64,000 nucleotides of DNA from JAMXLO01 sp963850535 (GTDB lineage Bacteria; Pseudomonadota; Alphaproteobacteria; Acetobacterales; Acetobacteraceae), in contig CAWKMC010000056.1 of assembly GCA_963850535.1 (NCBI GenBank), positions 1 to 64,000 on the forward strand, written 5' to 3'. Positions 43,465-50,947 of this stretch are shown here, one piece after another. The notes below the pieces were generated by a model. The model ran no database searches. It was not told the DNA's origin and saw nothing but the letters and a program-made list of their open reading frames with translations. Every line of letters begins with the position of its first letter. The first letter of the stretch is position 1. A program made the translations under genes and the position numbers.

Positions 43465-44218
43465 GGCGGCGCATCTCCTCCATGATCCGCGCCTTCATGC
43501 CGAGAAACTCCGCCGAATGGCGGTCGCGTGGGCGCAGCAGATTGTTGGGCAGATCGCTTGCCAGCCGTCCCGGCGACGGTTTCAGGACGACGATGCGATC
43601 GGCGAGATACACGGCTTCTTCGATGTCATGCGTGACGTAGAGGACAGTGCGCTGTTCGGTCAGCCAGATCCGCACTAGGTGATCCTGCAGCGTCATGCGG
43701 TTGATCGCGTCGATTGCTGAGAACGGCTCGTCCATCAGCAGCAGCGCCGCATCCGTCAGCGCCCAGGCGCGCGCCACAGCGACCCGATGCTTCATGCCGC
43801 CGGAGAGCTGAAACGGATACAGCGACGCCTGCTTCGCAAGGCCGACGATGTCCAGCACGTGCATGGCGCGATCGCGCGCAGCGTGGCGTTTCCAGCCATC
43901 CATCAACAGGCCGAACTCGACATTGCGCAGCACCGTCAGCCAGGCAAACAGTGCCGGGTCCTGAAAGACAACGCCACGATCGAGACCAGGGCCTCTGATC
44001 GGCTTGTCGTTGAGCCGGATCGATCCGGTACTCGGCCGGATCAGACCGGCGACGATCTTCAGGAAGGTACTTTTGCCGCAGCCGCTGGGACCGAGGATGC
44101 AGAGGAACTCGTTGTGGCGGATGCGCAGCGAGAGATGGTCCAGCGCGTGGTTCCATCCGAGCTGGCCTTCGTAGAAGTGGTTGACGTCGACCGCCTCGAT
44201 GACCGGAGCATCGATCAT
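43445..44218 (-). CDS. ABC transporter ATPase (SsuB/TauB type)
   Basis: ATG at 44218 begins MIDAPVIEAVDVNHFYEGQL. Walker A is GPSGCGKST at residues 43-51, the signature is LSGGMKHRVAVARAW and Walker B is LLLMDEPFSAID. It energises the permease at 39434-40315. The longer in-frame reading up to 44392 would pass through the candidate operator at 44243-44261 and is rejected. It is the first gene of a five- or six-gene operon divergent from iclR. Confidence 0.9.
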   Translation of the reverse strand: MIDAPVIEAVDVNHFYEGQLGWNHALDHLSLRIRHNEFLCILGPSGCGKSTFLKIVAGLIRPSTGSIRLNDKPIRGPGLDRGVVFQDPALFAWLTVLRNVEFGLLMDGWKRHAARDRAMHVLDIVGLAKQASLYPFQLSGGMKHRVAVARAWALTDAALLLMDEPFSAIDAINRMTLQDHLVRIWLTEQRTVLYVTHDIEEAVYLADRIVVLKPSPGRLASDLPNNLLRPRDRHSAEFLGMKARIMEEMRRHGVATE

Positions 44219-44242
44219 TGGCGGAACCTGGACATCCTCGCT

Positions 44243-44261
44243 GGTTTCATATAGTGAAACC
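44243..44261. promoter_or_regulatory. Candidate IclR operator palindrome
   Basis: GGTTTCATATAGTGAAACC is a perfect 7-bp inverted repeat with a 5-bp spacer. A second overlapping inverted repeat, GAAAC-CGT-GTTTC (44256-44268), extends it. It lies in the 103-bp gap between the divergent starts of the ATPase gene (44218) and the iclR-type gene (44322), where a regulator controlling both directions would bind. Confidence 0.65.
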
Positions 44262-44321
44262 GTGTTTCGTAATTGTCGCTGGATCGTATATGCCGACGTG
44301 CCGCTGTCAAGCTGGCGGACA

Positions 44322-45095
44322 ATGAAGGGCGCGACAGAGCCGTACGGCGTCTCGACTGTAGAGAGGGCGCTCGACGTGTTGCGAGCGTTCACGCATCAGC
44401 GGCCTGAGCTGTCGCTTACCGACATCGCGGCGGTCACCGGCCTGCATAAGGCGACCGCATTCCGTCTGCTGGCAACGCTGTCACGGCGCGGCATGACGTT
44501 CAAGGACCCGCGCACCGGGGTCTATCGGCTTGGCTTTGGCGTGATCGCGCTTGCGGAAGTAGCGAAATCGTCGACCGGGTTCGTCACCCAGGCAAGGCCG
44601 TTCATGCGGCGGATCCGCGATGAATTGAACGAGACCGTGTATATCGCGGTGCGCGTTGGCGACGACCGAATCAACCTCGATCAGTTGGAAGGGATCCGCG
44701 ATTTTCGGCGTGTGGTCGCGATAGGCAAGCTGAACCCGCTGTATGTGGGAAGCACGAGCCACGTGCTGCTCGCAGCGATACCGGACGAGGAGATCACCGA
44801 ATACTTCGCGCGCACCAAGTTCGTGCCGCCGTTTCCCGGAGCGAAGGTGGATGCGCCGATGCTGTGGCGCGCCATTGCGCATGTACGTCGGCATGGCTAC
44901 GCCGAGACACACAACAAGCGGATCGACGAAGGGGCGTCGATATCGGCAGCGGTCCGGGGGCCGGCTGGCGCAGTCGCGGGGGCGCTGACCGTGTCGATCC
45001 CGATCCGCCGCTATACGTCCGAGGTTCGGGCGCAGGCGATCGAGGCGGTGATTGCAGCCGCCCGCGATTTGTCGCAACAACTAGGCGCAGAATGA
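44322..45095 (+). CDS. IclR family transcriptional regulator
   Basis: ATG at 44322 begins MKGATEPYGVSTVERALDVL, followed by the winged HTH (LSLTDIAAVTGLHKATAFRL, LATLSRRGMTFKD) and an effector domain (GTSHVLLA-like SHVLLAAIPDEE; ISAAVRGPAGAVAGALTVSI). The 257-residue length is typical. It is divergent from the importer/catabolic operon and probably regulates it in answer to the imported acid. It overlaps metW by ATGA, an uncommon partner. Confidence 0.92.
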   Translation: MKGATEPYGVSTVERALDVLRAFTHQRPELSLTDIAAVTGLHKATAFRLLATLSRRGMTFKDPRTGVYRLGFGVIALAEVAKSSTGFVTQARPFMRRIRDELNETVYIAVRVGDDRINLDQLEGIRDFRRVVAIGKLNPLYVGSTSHVLLAAIPDEEITEYFARTKFVPPFPGAKVDAPMLWRAIAHVRRHGYAETHNKRIDEGASISAAVRGPAGAVAGALTVSIPIRRYTSEVRAQAIEAVIAAARDLSQQLGAE

Positions 45096-45742
45096 CACCG
45101 CACGATCCGGTCCGCTTCGTCGCCAAGAACATGCGCGTCGATCTTCGGCTGATCGCCGAGATGATCGCCCCTGGTTCGCGTGTGCTCGATATCGGCTGCG
45201 GCGACGGCATGCTGATCGACCACCTGTTCCGCACCAAGGGCTGCGACGCGCGGGGCATCGAGATCGACATGGCGGAGGTGATCCGCGCGGTGGCGCACGG
45301 TATGCCGGTGATGCATGGCGACGCGGATATCGACCTTGCGCACTATCCGGACGGTGCGTTCGATTACGTCGTGCTGTCGCGCACCTTGCAGGCGGTGGAG
45401 CAGCCCCGGTCAGTGCTGCGTCAGATGCTGCGCATCGGCACAAGAGCCGTGGTGAGTTTTCCTAATTTCGGCCATTGGCTGGTGCGCTGGCAACTGTTCA
45501 GCACGGGCCGCATGCCGATGACGCCCACCTGGGACCGCCCGTGGTACGAGACGCCGAACATTCACCCCTGCACGATCCGCGACTTTTTCGCACTATGCGA
45601 GCACGACGGCTACGTCGTTGAGACCTGGTGGGCCGCCGATGATGCTGGAGGACGCACGCCGTGGCGGCGGTTCCCAAGGCTGGCCAACATGTTTGGCGAG
45701 CAGGGGGTGTTTCTGTTGCGGCGTGCACGCAGCGACGGGTGA
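45092..45742 (+). CDS. metW: Methionine biosynthesis protein MetW
   Basis: ATG at 45092 gives a 216-residue protein with GSRVLDIGCGDGMLIDHLFR (SAM-binding type), ARGIEIDMAEVIRAVAHGMP, YPDGAFDYVVLSRTLQAVEQ and VSFPNFGHWLVRWQL, all characteristic of MetW. MetW works with MetX (homoserine O-acyltransferase) in methionine synthesis and is normally encoded right after it. Here metX is absent and the gene is coupled to an IclR regulator instead. Confidence 0.92.
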   Translation: MTPHDPVRFVAKNMRVDLRLIAEMIAPGSRVLDIGCGDGMLIDHLFRTKGCDARGIEIDMAEVIRAVAHGMPVMHGDADIDLAHYPDGAFDYVVLSRTLQAVEQPRSVLRQMLRIGTRAVVSFPNFGHWLVRWQLFSTGRMPMTPTWDRPWYETPNIHPCTIRDFFALCEHDGYVVETWWAADDAGGRTPWRRFPRLANMFGEQGVFLLRRARSDG

Positions 45743-45775
45743 TGCGCCCGCCGCCTCAAGGGCAAGCTGGACAGC

Positions 45776-46453
45776 ATGTCAAATTTTTACGTCCGTGGAA
45801 TACTGGCCAACACTGTAACGCTCGCAATTCTGCTCGCGTGCCTGTTCATTCCCGCTGGTACGTTCGACTATTGGCAAGCGTGGGTCTTCGTGGCGGTGTT
45901 TGAGGGATCGGCCCAGGCGTTGGGCATCTATTTCCTCATCCACGACCGAAAACTCGTCGAGCGCCGAATGAAGATCGGACCCGTGGCGGAGCAGCGACCG
46001 GCTCAGAAACTCGTCTCAGCGCTGTTTATGCTTGGGTTTGTCGGGTTCGTGGTGCTTCCCGCGTTTGATCATCGCTTCGGTTGGTCACCGGTTGCGCCGG
46101 TTGTGTCAGTTATCGCAAACGCAGTGATCGTATTGTCGTTCGTGCTATTTTTCGTGGTGATGCAATCGAACAGCTACGCTGCGTCGACCATTCAGGTAGA
46201 GGAGGGGCAGCCGGTCGTGTCTACGGGCCCGTACGCTTACGTCAGGCACCCTATGTATTCTGGTGCGCTGCTCCTGCTCTTGGCGATGCCGCTCGCGCTC
46301 GGTTCATGGTGGAGCGTTCTGCTGGTGGTGCCGTTCTTCCCGGTACTCGTTTGGCGTATCCTGGATGAGGAAGATTTCCTCCGCAAAGCTCTACGGGGGT
46401 ACGCCGAGTATATGCAGAGCGTAAGATCTCGTCTTGTGCCTTGGGTGTGGTAG
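45776..46453 (+). CDS. Isoprenylcysteine carboxyl methyltransferase-like membrane protein
   Basis: The 225-residue protein has about five spans and the signature STGPYAYVRHPMYSGALLLL with WRILDEEDFLRKALRGYAEY near the C-terminus, as in the ICMT/PEMT/NnrU-like membrane methyltransferase group. The R-H-P and E-E-x-L motifs bind SAM. The substrate is unknown (a lipid or small thiol in bacteria). It lies 33 nt after metW and convergent with soxA. Confidence 0.85.
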   Translation: MSNFYVRGILANTVTLAILLACLFIPAGTFDYWQAWVFVAVFEGSAQALGIYFLIHDRKLVERRMKIGPVAEQRPAQKLVSALFMLGFVGFVVLPAFDHRFGWSPVAPVVSVIANAVIVLSFVLFFVVMQSNSYAASTIQVEEGQPVVSTGPYAYVRHPMYSGALLLLLAMPLALGSWWSVLLVVPFFPVLVWRILDEEDFLRKALRGYAEYMQSVRSRLVPWVW

Positions 46454-46481
46454 GGCTGGCGCGAGTATCTTTGTGCCTGTC

Positions 46482-47238
46482 TCAAGGGCCGAACCGCCGG
46501 TGTCTCCACTGCGAGACCATTCGCCCGAACCCCCAGGTAAAGCTCGAGCTCTACGAGGTCCAATGAGTCATCGGCGAATGGCTCGGCGCGGACTCCAACC
46601 AAGCAATTGCGGATGCGGCGTTCCAGCGAGCCCATGCGCTGCCATTCCAGCCGGTATTCCGGGTAGCCATTCGAATGGCCCTGTGGAATGACGCTGCCGC
46701 CGAGACGTTGTCCGTCGCGATCGTCGTGACACTGCGCGCATGACAGGTTGAGCTGGCCCTGCCGCTGTGTGAACAGCCTTCTGCCCGCTTCGTAAAAGCG
46801 TTGTGCCTGACCGTCGCGCGCCACCTGCATCGGCATCCCGCGCGATTGCAGCCCAACATAAGCGGACAGGGCCAGCATCGTGTCGTTGTCCGGCTGCAGC
46901 GGAGCGGCGCCCTGGCGTTCAATCCGGCACTGCTCGATGCGCTGGGGAAGCGTGATCGGGCGACTAAGCTTCGCGTCTACAAGCGGATAGCGCGCGGCCA
47001 CGCCACGCATGGAGACAGCTGCAGCGCCGTGGCAGTCGGCGCAACTGCGCGCCACGCTGCCGGTGCGTTGCGACCACAAAGCTTCACCTTGCTGCACCCA
47101 CAGGAATCCGGGATTGCTCGCATCGTCATCCTGCATCGCACGCGTCTCGGGACTGGCATCCTGGTAGCCGGAACGTTTCTCAGCTGTTCCGCCGGCAGCG
47201 ACTATGGCCAGCGTCGCACAGGCCGCCACAGTGGACAT
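46482..47238 (-). CDS. soxA: Sulfur-oxidation diheme cytochrome SoxA (stop codon masked by one extra base)
   Basis: SoxA, with SoxX, attaches the sulfur substrate to the SoxYZ carrier in the periplasm. From MSTVAACATLAIVAAGGTAE (signal peptide) the protein has heme sites CADCH (residues 66-70) and CAQCH (167-171) and the conserved Cys in RNCLVGVRAEPF near 212, so it is a diheme form. The family ends at TPAVRP; a TGA would follow if one A at 46485 were removed. As given, the frame runs on to 46237 through the antisense of the methyltransferase gene, which I regard as artefact. An upstream start (47286) would add an Arg-rich region. Confidence 0.88.
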
Positions 47239-47284
47239 TCGGCGCGACCGGCGGGAGGCTTTCGCCGAGCTAGGGAGAGATGCC

Positions 47285-48193
47285 ATGGAAGCAATCGTGG
47301 GCAGCGGCAAGTACACCTACAAGGTGCATGAGAACTGGGCGCATGTGCCAGAGGGCGTAGACATGAAGCCGGCCGCGGTTGCCGTCGGCCCGCAGGACCG
47401 CGTGTACTGTTTCAACCGCGTGGCTGAACATCCCGTGGTGGTTTTCGATCGCGACGGCAATTTTCAAGGTTCGTGGGGGGCCGGCCTGTTCCGCTTTCCG
47501 CACGCGATCCGCTTCGATGCGGAGGGCTTCGCCTGGCTGACCGACGAACATCATCAGCAGTTCATGAAATTCACCGCGGACGGCAAGCTGGTACAGACGA
47601 TCGGTACAAAGGACCACCGCTCCGATACTGGCGTACCAGATGACGACTTCAGCTCCACCGCGTGGAAGAAGGTGACGCATGCGGGCGGTCCGTTCAATTT
47701 GCCCACGGACATCGCCTTCGCACCGGACGGATCGATGTTCATGAGCGATGGTTACGGCAATGCGCGCGTGCACAAGTTCTCCGCCGACGCGCAGCACCTT
47801 TTCTCATGGGGCGAGCCGGGGAAGGCGCCGGGACAGTTCAACCTGCCACATGGGGTATGGGTCGATCGGCGCGGACGCCTGCTGGTGGCGGATCGGGAGA
47901 ACGATCGCGTGCAAATCTTCGACCTGGACGGCAAACTGCTGGAAGTCTGGCGCACCGAACTCATCGGGCCGGCGTTCTTCTATGTGGACGAGGACGACAT
48001 CGTGTATGTCGCCGAGCACAACGGCGGCATGATCAGTATCCTGACACTGGACGGTGAACGCCTGGCGCGCTGGGGCGACCCGATCCATCGCTCGTGCCAC
48101 GGCATCTGGGGCGACTCGCATGGCGACTTCTATGTCGTGCAGCCAGGTGAATGGGGGCGCGTCCGCCGCGTGGTGAAGTTCGAGCGGCAATAG
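47285..48193 (+). CDS. NHL-repeat beta-propeller protein
   Basis: ATG at 47285 with AGGGAGAG site. The 302-residue protein has repeated NHL motifs (GNFQGSWGAGLFRFPHAIRF; GGPFNLPTDIAFAPDGSMFM; PGQFNLPHGVWVDRRGRLLV; DRENDRVQIFDLDGKLLEVW), as in six-bladed propellers of peptidyl-glycine lyase-like and gluconolactonase-like enzymes. No signal peptide is visible. It sits on the opposite strand between soxA and soxZ, so it interrupts the Sox genes. Function unknown. Confidence 0.8.
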   Translation: MEAIVGSGKYTYKVHENWAHVPEGVDMKPAAVAVGPQDRVYCFNRVAEHPVVVFDRDGNFQGSWGAGLFRFPHAIRFDAEGFAWLTDEHHQQFMKFTADGKLVQTIGTKDHRSDTGVPDDDFSSTAWKKVTHAGGPFNLPTDIAFAPDGSMFMSDGYGNARVHKFSADAQHLFSWGEPGKAPGQFNLPHGVWVDRRGRLLVADRENDRVQIFDLDGKLLEVWRTELIGPAFFYVDEDDIVYVAEHNGGMISILTLDGERLARWGDPIHRSCHGIWGDSHGDFYVVQPGEWGRVRRVVKFERQ

Positions 48194-48199
48194 CGATGC

Positions 48200-48520
48200 T
48201 CACTCCACCACGACATCCGCCGTCTCGGTCTGCACCGCGCCGTTGTCGTCGGTGAACGTCATGGTCAGCCGGCCGCTCTCCTGTGCGACGACGGCGAAGG
48301 ACAGGAAGGGATTGGCGGCAATCGCGGGGAACAGGTCGGCGCGCAGCACATCGGCGCCGTTGTAGATGCAGACGAAGCTGTTGATGATGTCGCGCGGGAT
48401 CGGCTGGCCCATATCGTCGTGTCGCTGGCCGCTCTCCATCGGATGCGAGATCAGCAGTTTCACGTCGAATGGCTCGCCTCGCTTGACCTTTTTCGGGACG
48501 TTGATCAGCACACGGACCAT
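48200..48520 (-). CDS. soxZ: Sulfur-oxidation protein SoxZ
   Basis: The 106-residue protein begins MVRVLINVPKKVKRGEPFDV and continues LLISHPMESGQRHDDMGQPI and IPRDIINSFVCIYNGADVLR, diagnostic of SoxZ, the structural half of the SoxYZ carrier. It starts at ATG 48520, 7 nt after the soxY stop. Typical length; no signal peptide, as expected (exported with SoxY). Confidence 0.95.
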   Translation of the reverse strand: MVRVLINVPKKVKRGEPFDVKLLISHPMESGQRHDDMGQPIPRDIINSFVCIYNGADVLRADLFPAIAANPFLSFAVVAQESGRLTMTFTDDNGAVQTETADVVVE

Positions 48521-48527
48521 GGTGCTC

Positions 48528-48968
48528 TCAGTTCGTGTTGTCGACGCATGCAGCGAGCGTGACCAGCAAATCGACACTGTCGCGCCAGCAGCTGCCATCG
48601 GCCAGCTTCGCCACCGCGATCACTGTCTGTGATGTCGCCAACCGGATGCGGGTGGCGAAGCGCGGCGCGCCGGTATGCGGGCCGAAGGTCACACGCAGCA
48701 CGTGCGGCAATGGATTGCCCTCGGCGAATACATCGATGCTGCGCACGTCCACGACCGGCGCATCCATCGTGACCGTCATGCCGACCGAGTTGCCGTTCTC
48801 CACCATCACCGGGATGTCGAGTTTCACGCGACCGTCGTGCATCTCGCCCTCGCCGACCAGATCGGCGATCAGCGCGGCCACCTTCGCCGGCGTGGCGCGG
48901 GCGGGCGCTGGGAGCAGCGGCACAATCAGACCGCTGCCGCTCAGCAACAGGAAGCGACGTCGCATCAT
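48528..48968 (-). CDS. soxY: SoxY-type sulfur carrier with atypical C-terminus
   Basis: The start MMRRRFLLLSGSGLIVPLLP is a Tat/Sec-like signal; the body (IPVMVENGNSVGMTVTMDAP, DVFAEGNPLPHVLRVTFGP) matches SoxY. Canonical SoxY ends in GGCGG, the swinging arm whose Cys carries the sulfur chain. Here the end is VTLAACVDNTN with Cys141 six residues from the terminus, and a further Cys at 127. It may still carry sulfur, or serve another thiol chemistry. It overlaps soxX by ATGA and precedes soxZ by 7 nt. Confidence 0.85.
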   Translation of the reverse strand: MMRRRFLLLSGSGLIVPLLPAPARATPAKVAALIADLVGEGEMHDGRVKLDIPVMVENGNSVGMTVTMDAPVVDVRSIDVFAEGNPLPHVLRVTFGPHTGAPRFATRIRLATSQTVIAVAKLADGSCWRDSVDLLVTLAACVDNTN

Positions 48969-49384
48969 GGCGCGCGCAGCGTGGCCAGGAACGCGACCAC
49001 GTCCTCGATCTGCTGTGCCGTCAGCGCTGTCTTGCCCCGCCACTGGGATGCCACCCGGTTCAGCCCATCGGCCACATAATAGGGCGGCATAACGGTATCG
49101 GGGTTCAGCTTTCTGGCATCCATCAGGCGCAACCGGATCTGCCCGGCGGAGAGCCTCGCACCGACGCCGGAGAGCGATGGTCCAATTGTCCCCTGCAGGT
49201 GCGGCGCGGGAAACGGGCCGGTGTGGCACAGCAGGCAGTCGCCGAGCTGGCGATCCTCGACGATCTGGCGGCCACGCGCGGGGTCGCCCGGCTGGTCGGT
49301 CAGCGAAGTATCCATCGTATCGGCAGCCGCGCCCAACATTACGCTGGCCAGCGCCAGGGCCAGCACATCAGCCGAATGTCTCAT
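48965..49384 (-). CDS. soxX: Monoheme cytochrome c SoxX
   Basis: The 139-residue protein has a signal peptide (LALALASVMLGAAA), heme site CLLCH at residues 50-54 and the Met ligand in DTVMPPYY (Met99), the SoxX pattern. SoxX forms the SoxAX complex. The gene overlaps soxY (ATGA) and starts 16 nt inside the end of the flavocytochrome gene. Confidence 0.9.
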   Translation of the reverse strand: MRHSADVLALALASVMLGAAADTMDTSLTDQPGDPARGRQIVEDRQLGDCLLCHTGPFPAPHLQGTIGPSLSGVGARLSAGQIRLRLMDARKLNPDTVMPPYYVADGLNRVASQWRGKTALTAQQIEDVVAFLATLRAP

Positions 49385-50693
49385 TGGTGATCGTCTTGAA
49401 CCAGGCTTCGGCAAATTTGGCTTCCAGTGCCCTTTGCTCGGCGGGCGCATCGAGCGGGCTGGTGCCGCCGGAGCCCTCGACGTCTGTGAGCTGGCCTCCG
49501 GCCGGGTGATAGACGCCGGCAACGGAGAACCCGTAGCCCGGGGCGGCAAGGCTGTAACAGGTGTTGATTATCTTCGGTTCCTGCGGCGTGTCGCCCGACA
49601 GAAGGGTGGCGACGGCTTCTGCACACACCTTAGCCTGGGCATTGGCCGCGAACGCCGATTTCGGCATGGCGCCGGCAATGGCCGCATCGCCGATCACATG
49701 GATGTTTGGCTGCAGCTTCGATTCAAAGGTAACCGGATCGATGGGGCACCAGCCGGTGCGATCGGCGACGCCCCCCGCGGTGGCGATGGCGCCCGCACGC
49801 TGTGGCGGAATGACATTGGCGACGTCCGCTTTGTGGGCGCCGAAGTCAGTTTCCAAGGTGTTGGTCGCGGGATCGACGCGCGTGACCTTACCGCCGTCCG
49901 ACAGCGACACCCATTCGAGGATGCCAGGGTAAAGTTGCTGCCAAGCCTGCTGGAACAGCTTCTGCTTGGAAAAATTGTCCTTTGCATCGAGAACAATCAG
50001 CTTCGAGCGGGGCTTGTGCGTCTTGAGGTACCAGGCGATCAAGCTTGCCCGCTCATATGGGCCCGGCGGGCAGCGATACGGGTTCGGCGGTGACGACATC
50101 ACCACGACTCCGCCATCCGGCATCGCTTCGAGCTGACGTCGCAGCAGGATCGTCTGCTCGCCCGCCTTCCACGCATGCGGTATTCGGTTGGCAGCGGCTT
50201 CGTCGTAACCGGGCAGCGCGTCCCAGACGATGTCGATGCCCGGTGCCAGGATCAATCGGTCATAGAGCAGTCGGTTGCTGCCGAATGCCACACTGCGCTG
50301 TGTTGGATCGATTTCCGTTACGGCAGCCTGCATGACGCGGATGCCGTCCGCGACCAAGCCATCATAGACGAAGCGCTGCGCATCGATGTCGCGCAGAGCG
50401 GCAATGACCTCATTGCTGAACGGGCAGGCGGTGAAGATGGCGTTTGGCTCGATCAGCAGCAGGTCGATATTGGGGGCGATACGGCGGAGAAAACGCGCCG
50501 CGGTGGCCCCGGCGAAGCCGCCGCCGACCACAACGACTCGCGGCGCAGTCTGCGCACGGGCGATCATCGGGGCGGCGAGAACGGCGCCGGCAAGGAAGGT
50601 GCGGCGGCCAAACGAAGGAGAAGGAAAGAGAACTCCCCCTCCCCTTGCCGGAGGGGGGCGGGGGGAGGGGGGACTGTGATTGAACCCCGTCAC
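49368..50693 (-). CDS. soxF: Flavocytochrome c sulfide dehydrogenase, FAD subunit
   Basis: The protein has a Tat motif (GRRTFLAGAVLAAPMIARAQ), FAD site VVVVGGGFAGATAARFLRRI, the redox Cys pair in IFTACPFSNEV and INTCYSLAAPGYGF, and a C-terminal domain matching FCSD/SoxF, about 440 residues. It would oxidise sulfide or a related thiol and pass electrons to the heme subunit. GTG at 50693 overlaps the preceding stop (GTGA); the first about 25 codons pass through a GC-rich repeat element (50633-50695) that encodes a Pro/Gly-rich leader before the Tat signal. The true start may differ. Confidence 0.9.
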   Translation of the reverse strand: MTGFNHSPPSPRPPPARGGGVLFPSPSFGRRTFLAGAVLAAPMIARAQTAPRVVVVGGGFAGATAARFLRRIAPNIDLLLIEPNAIFTACPFSNEVIAALRDIDAQRFVYDGLVADGIRVMQAAVTEIDPTQRSVAFGSNRLLYDRLILAPGIDIVWDALPGYDEAAANRIPHAWKAGEQTILLRRQLEAMPDGGVVVMSSPPNPYRCPPGPYERASLIAWYLKTHKPRSKLIVLDAKDNFSKQKLFQQAWQQLYPGILEWVSLSDGGKVTRVDPATNTLETDFGAHKADVANVIPPQRAGAIATAGGVADRTGWCPIDPVTFESKLQPNIHVIGDAAIAGAMPKSAFAANAQAKVCAEAVATLLSGDTPQEPKIINTCYSLAAPGYGFSVAGVYHPAGGQLTDVEGSGGTSPLDAPAEQRALEAKFAEAWFKTITNETFG

Positions 50694-50695
50694 TT
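50633..50695. repeat. GC-rich palindromic element (copy 2)
   Basis: CTCCCCCTCCCCTTGCCGGA, then long G runs, then a tail TGATTGAACCC, closely matches copy 1 at 12621-12678. It lies at the 5' end of the soxF reading frame. The run of G-tracts could form a quadruplex on the plus strand. Confidence 0.65.
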
Positions 50696-50947
50696 CTGCG
50701 TCGCCCACCATGCGGCGATCGCGACAGCGTCGTCGTGGCTGAAGCCCTTGGAGATACGGTCCATCACCGTTGCCGGCCGGGTGCCGGCACGGAATTCATC
50801 GAGCCTGGCCACGATCTCATCAGGGTCGCGGCCAGCTAAAACCGGCAGCGGTGCCACGCCGCCATGACAGCCGGAACAACTCAATGCTCCAGGCAGCGGT
50901 GCCGCGGCGCCAAGCAGCACCGCCAACGCACCGATCGCAACCCTCAT
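50690..50947 (-). CDS. soxE: Monoheme cytochrome c, FCSD heme subunit type
   Basis: The 85-residue protein has a signal peptide and heme site CSGCH (residues 24-28), then GRDPDEIVARLDEFRAGTRP and ATVMDRISKGFSHDDAVAIA with the Met ligand, typical of the small heme subunit of flavocytochrome c. It overlaps the Mo-hydroxylase stop (ATGA) and the flavoprotein start (GTGA), so it may also take electrons from the hydroxylase. Confidence 0.88.
   Translation of the reverse strand: MRVAIGALAVLLGAAAPLPGALSCSGCHGGVAPLPVLAGRDPDEIVARLDEFRAGTRPATVMDRISKGFSHDDAVAIAAWWATQK

Noticed and set aside
46237..46481. C-terminal extension of SoxA
   Set aside because: No family member has it, it is antisense to a good gene and arises from a single extra base at the expected stop.
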